Origin: Deferribacteres bacterium
GTDB lineage: Bacteria; Thermosulfidibacterota; Thermosulfidibacteria; Thermosulfidibacterales; Thermosulfidibacteraceae
Direction: 5' to 3'
DNA length: 15,396 bases
NCBI GenBank assembly: GCA_013153205.1
Contig: JAADEW010000086.1
Location: forward strand, 1 to 15,396
Shown: piece after piece, positions 14,979 through 15,396 of the stretch
Layout: each line of letters starts with the position of its first letter
Position numbering within the stretch: position 1 is the first letter of the stretch
Notes under the pieces: model-generated
Database searches by the model: none
What the model saw: only the letters and a program-made list of their open reading frames with translations
What the model was told of the DNA's origin: nothing
Made by a program: the position numbers and the translations under genes

Positions 14979-15319
14979 TAAAGAGCTTCTTCTCCCTTTT
15001 CGCCGGTTCTTATTCTTATAGCGTCCTCAACGGGAAGTATAAAAATCTTGCCGTCACCGGGATGGCCTGTTTTACACACATCAAGTATGGCATTGACAAT
15101 CTCCTCAACCTGAGAATCAGGTGCCACCACCTCCACTCTGGTTTTGGGAAAGAACTTGGGAATAGCTCCGTATTTCTCCATCATTTCACGGTGTTTCGCC
15201 AGAGGCTTCCCTATACCCATGAAGTTGTCCACGCTGAGACCCGGCGCCCTTATCTCAAAAAGCCTTCTCTTCAACTCCCACAGCTTCTCCGGATTGACAT
15301 AGGCGATTATCATCTTCAT
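14978..15319 (-). CDS. P-II (GlnB/GlnK)-like signalling protein with a non-canonical T-loop
   Basis: 113 residues, the length of P-II. The C-terminal signature is intact: TGHPGDGKIFILPVEDAIRIRTGE (from residue 84), with the ATP-binding GDGK (88-91), R102 and R104. The FFPKTRVEVV segment after the T-loop keeps the equivalent of K58 (K59). The T-loop is altered: GIGKPLAKHREMMEKYGAIPKFFPK has one extra residue, proline at the position of Q39 (a 2-oxoglutarate/Mg ligand in canonical P-II), and no tyrosine at position 51. Nucleotide binding is therefore likely, while classical 2-oxoglutarate sensing and uridylylation are doubtful. It has no amtB or glnA neighbour; it leads the lutC-lutBA-ubiB operon. 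ATG at 15319 has GGGGAGG nine bases upstream. I infer a regulator of the lactate/quinone genes' products. Confidence 0.88.
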   Translation of the reverse strand: MKMIIAYVNPEKLWELKRRLFEIRAPGLSVDNFMGIGKPLAKHREMMEKYGAIPKFFPKTRVEVVAPDSQVEEIVNAILDVCKTGHPGDGKIFILPVEDAIRIRTGEKGEEAL

Positions 15320-15351
15320 CTTGAAATACCTCCCCCTTTTTTTTACTCTTA

Positions 15352-15380
15352 GTTTAAGGTATTAATTGCTTTCAGGTCAA
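15352..15380 (-). promoter_or_regulatory. Candidate promoter of the P-II/lut/ubiB operon
   Basis: On the minus strand TTGACC (15375-15380) is followed after 17 bases by TTAAAC (15352-15357). The -35 is good and the -10 weak. The predicted start near 15345 gives a leader of about 26 nt containing an A8 run and the GGGGAGG ribosome binding site. CTTAAACTA (15350-15358), the same 9-mer seen at the arsR palindrome, covers the -10. Confidence 0.45.
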
Positions 15381-15386
15381 GTTGAC
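15376..15386. promoter_or_regulatory. Palindrome GTCAAGTTGAC joining two back-to-back -35 elements
   Basis: An 11-bp palindrome around a central G. Its left arm is part of the minus-strand TTGACC, and its right arm is part of a perfect plus-strand TTGACA (15382-15387). The latter could be the -35 of a gene reading rightward beyond the window; the matching -10 would lie outside, so this cannot be settled here. Confidence 0.35.
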
Positions 15387-15396
15387 ACCTTATAGT

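Noticed and set aside
15337..15344. T8 run as a terminator for a plus-strand gene
   Set aside because: No GC-rich stem precedes it; on the minus strand it is the A-rich leader in front of the P-II ribosome binding site.

Overview
The window reads as chromosomal DNA of a Gram-negative, probably thermophilic and anaerobic bacterium. It carries a lipid A pathway (an outer membrane), and its genes favour AGA/AGG for Arg and ATA for Ile, have purine-rich coding strands, and are packed with 1-50 nt overlaps. The LpxB N-terminal motif and the short TruD resemble Campylobacterota/Aquificota versions. An Aquificota-like (for example Desulfurobacteriales) or similar deep-branching lineage is my best inference, not a firm identification. 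No mobile element, tRNA, rRNA, CRISPR array or phage gene was seen, and no gene-free stretch reaches 300 bases.

There are three transcription units. (1) Leftward, 4829 to 1: a degenerate ATP-grasp protein, lpxI, lpxB, msbA and a DUF374 acyltransferase-like gene that runs off the left edge. LpxI removes UMP from UDP-diacylglucosamine, LpxB makes the lipid A disaccharide, MsbA flips the product, and the DUF374 protein probably acylates or works near it. The genes overlap head to tail. (2) Rightward, 4902 to 10925: a 62-residue membrane protein, truD, thrC, metH (without its reactivation domain), pyrF, then an ArsR-family regulator with its own promoter and a palindromic candidate operator. (3) Leftward, 15319 to 10897: a P-II-like protein with an unusual T-loop, a short LutC, a LutB-LutA fusion, and UbiB.

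Units 1 and 2 diverge from a short AT-rich region (4836-4901). Units 2 and 3 converge, with their last genes overlapping tail to tail by 29 nt. The right edge holds the promoter of unit 3, with a possible back-to-back promoter pointing out of the window.

The most interesting part is unit 3. A P-II-type nucleotide sensor, a LUD-family lactate-oxidation complex with two of its three subunits fused, and a UbiB quinone-biosynthesis ATPase are apparently co-transcribed. This suggests sensor-controlled feeding of electrons from a 2-hydroxyacid into the quinone pool. A 9-bp element (CTTAAACTA) containing the half-site of the ArsR palindrome recurs over the -10 of this operon, so the neighbouring ArsR protein may control it. 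A second oddity is the catalytically degraded ATP-grasp protein that heads the lipid A operon.
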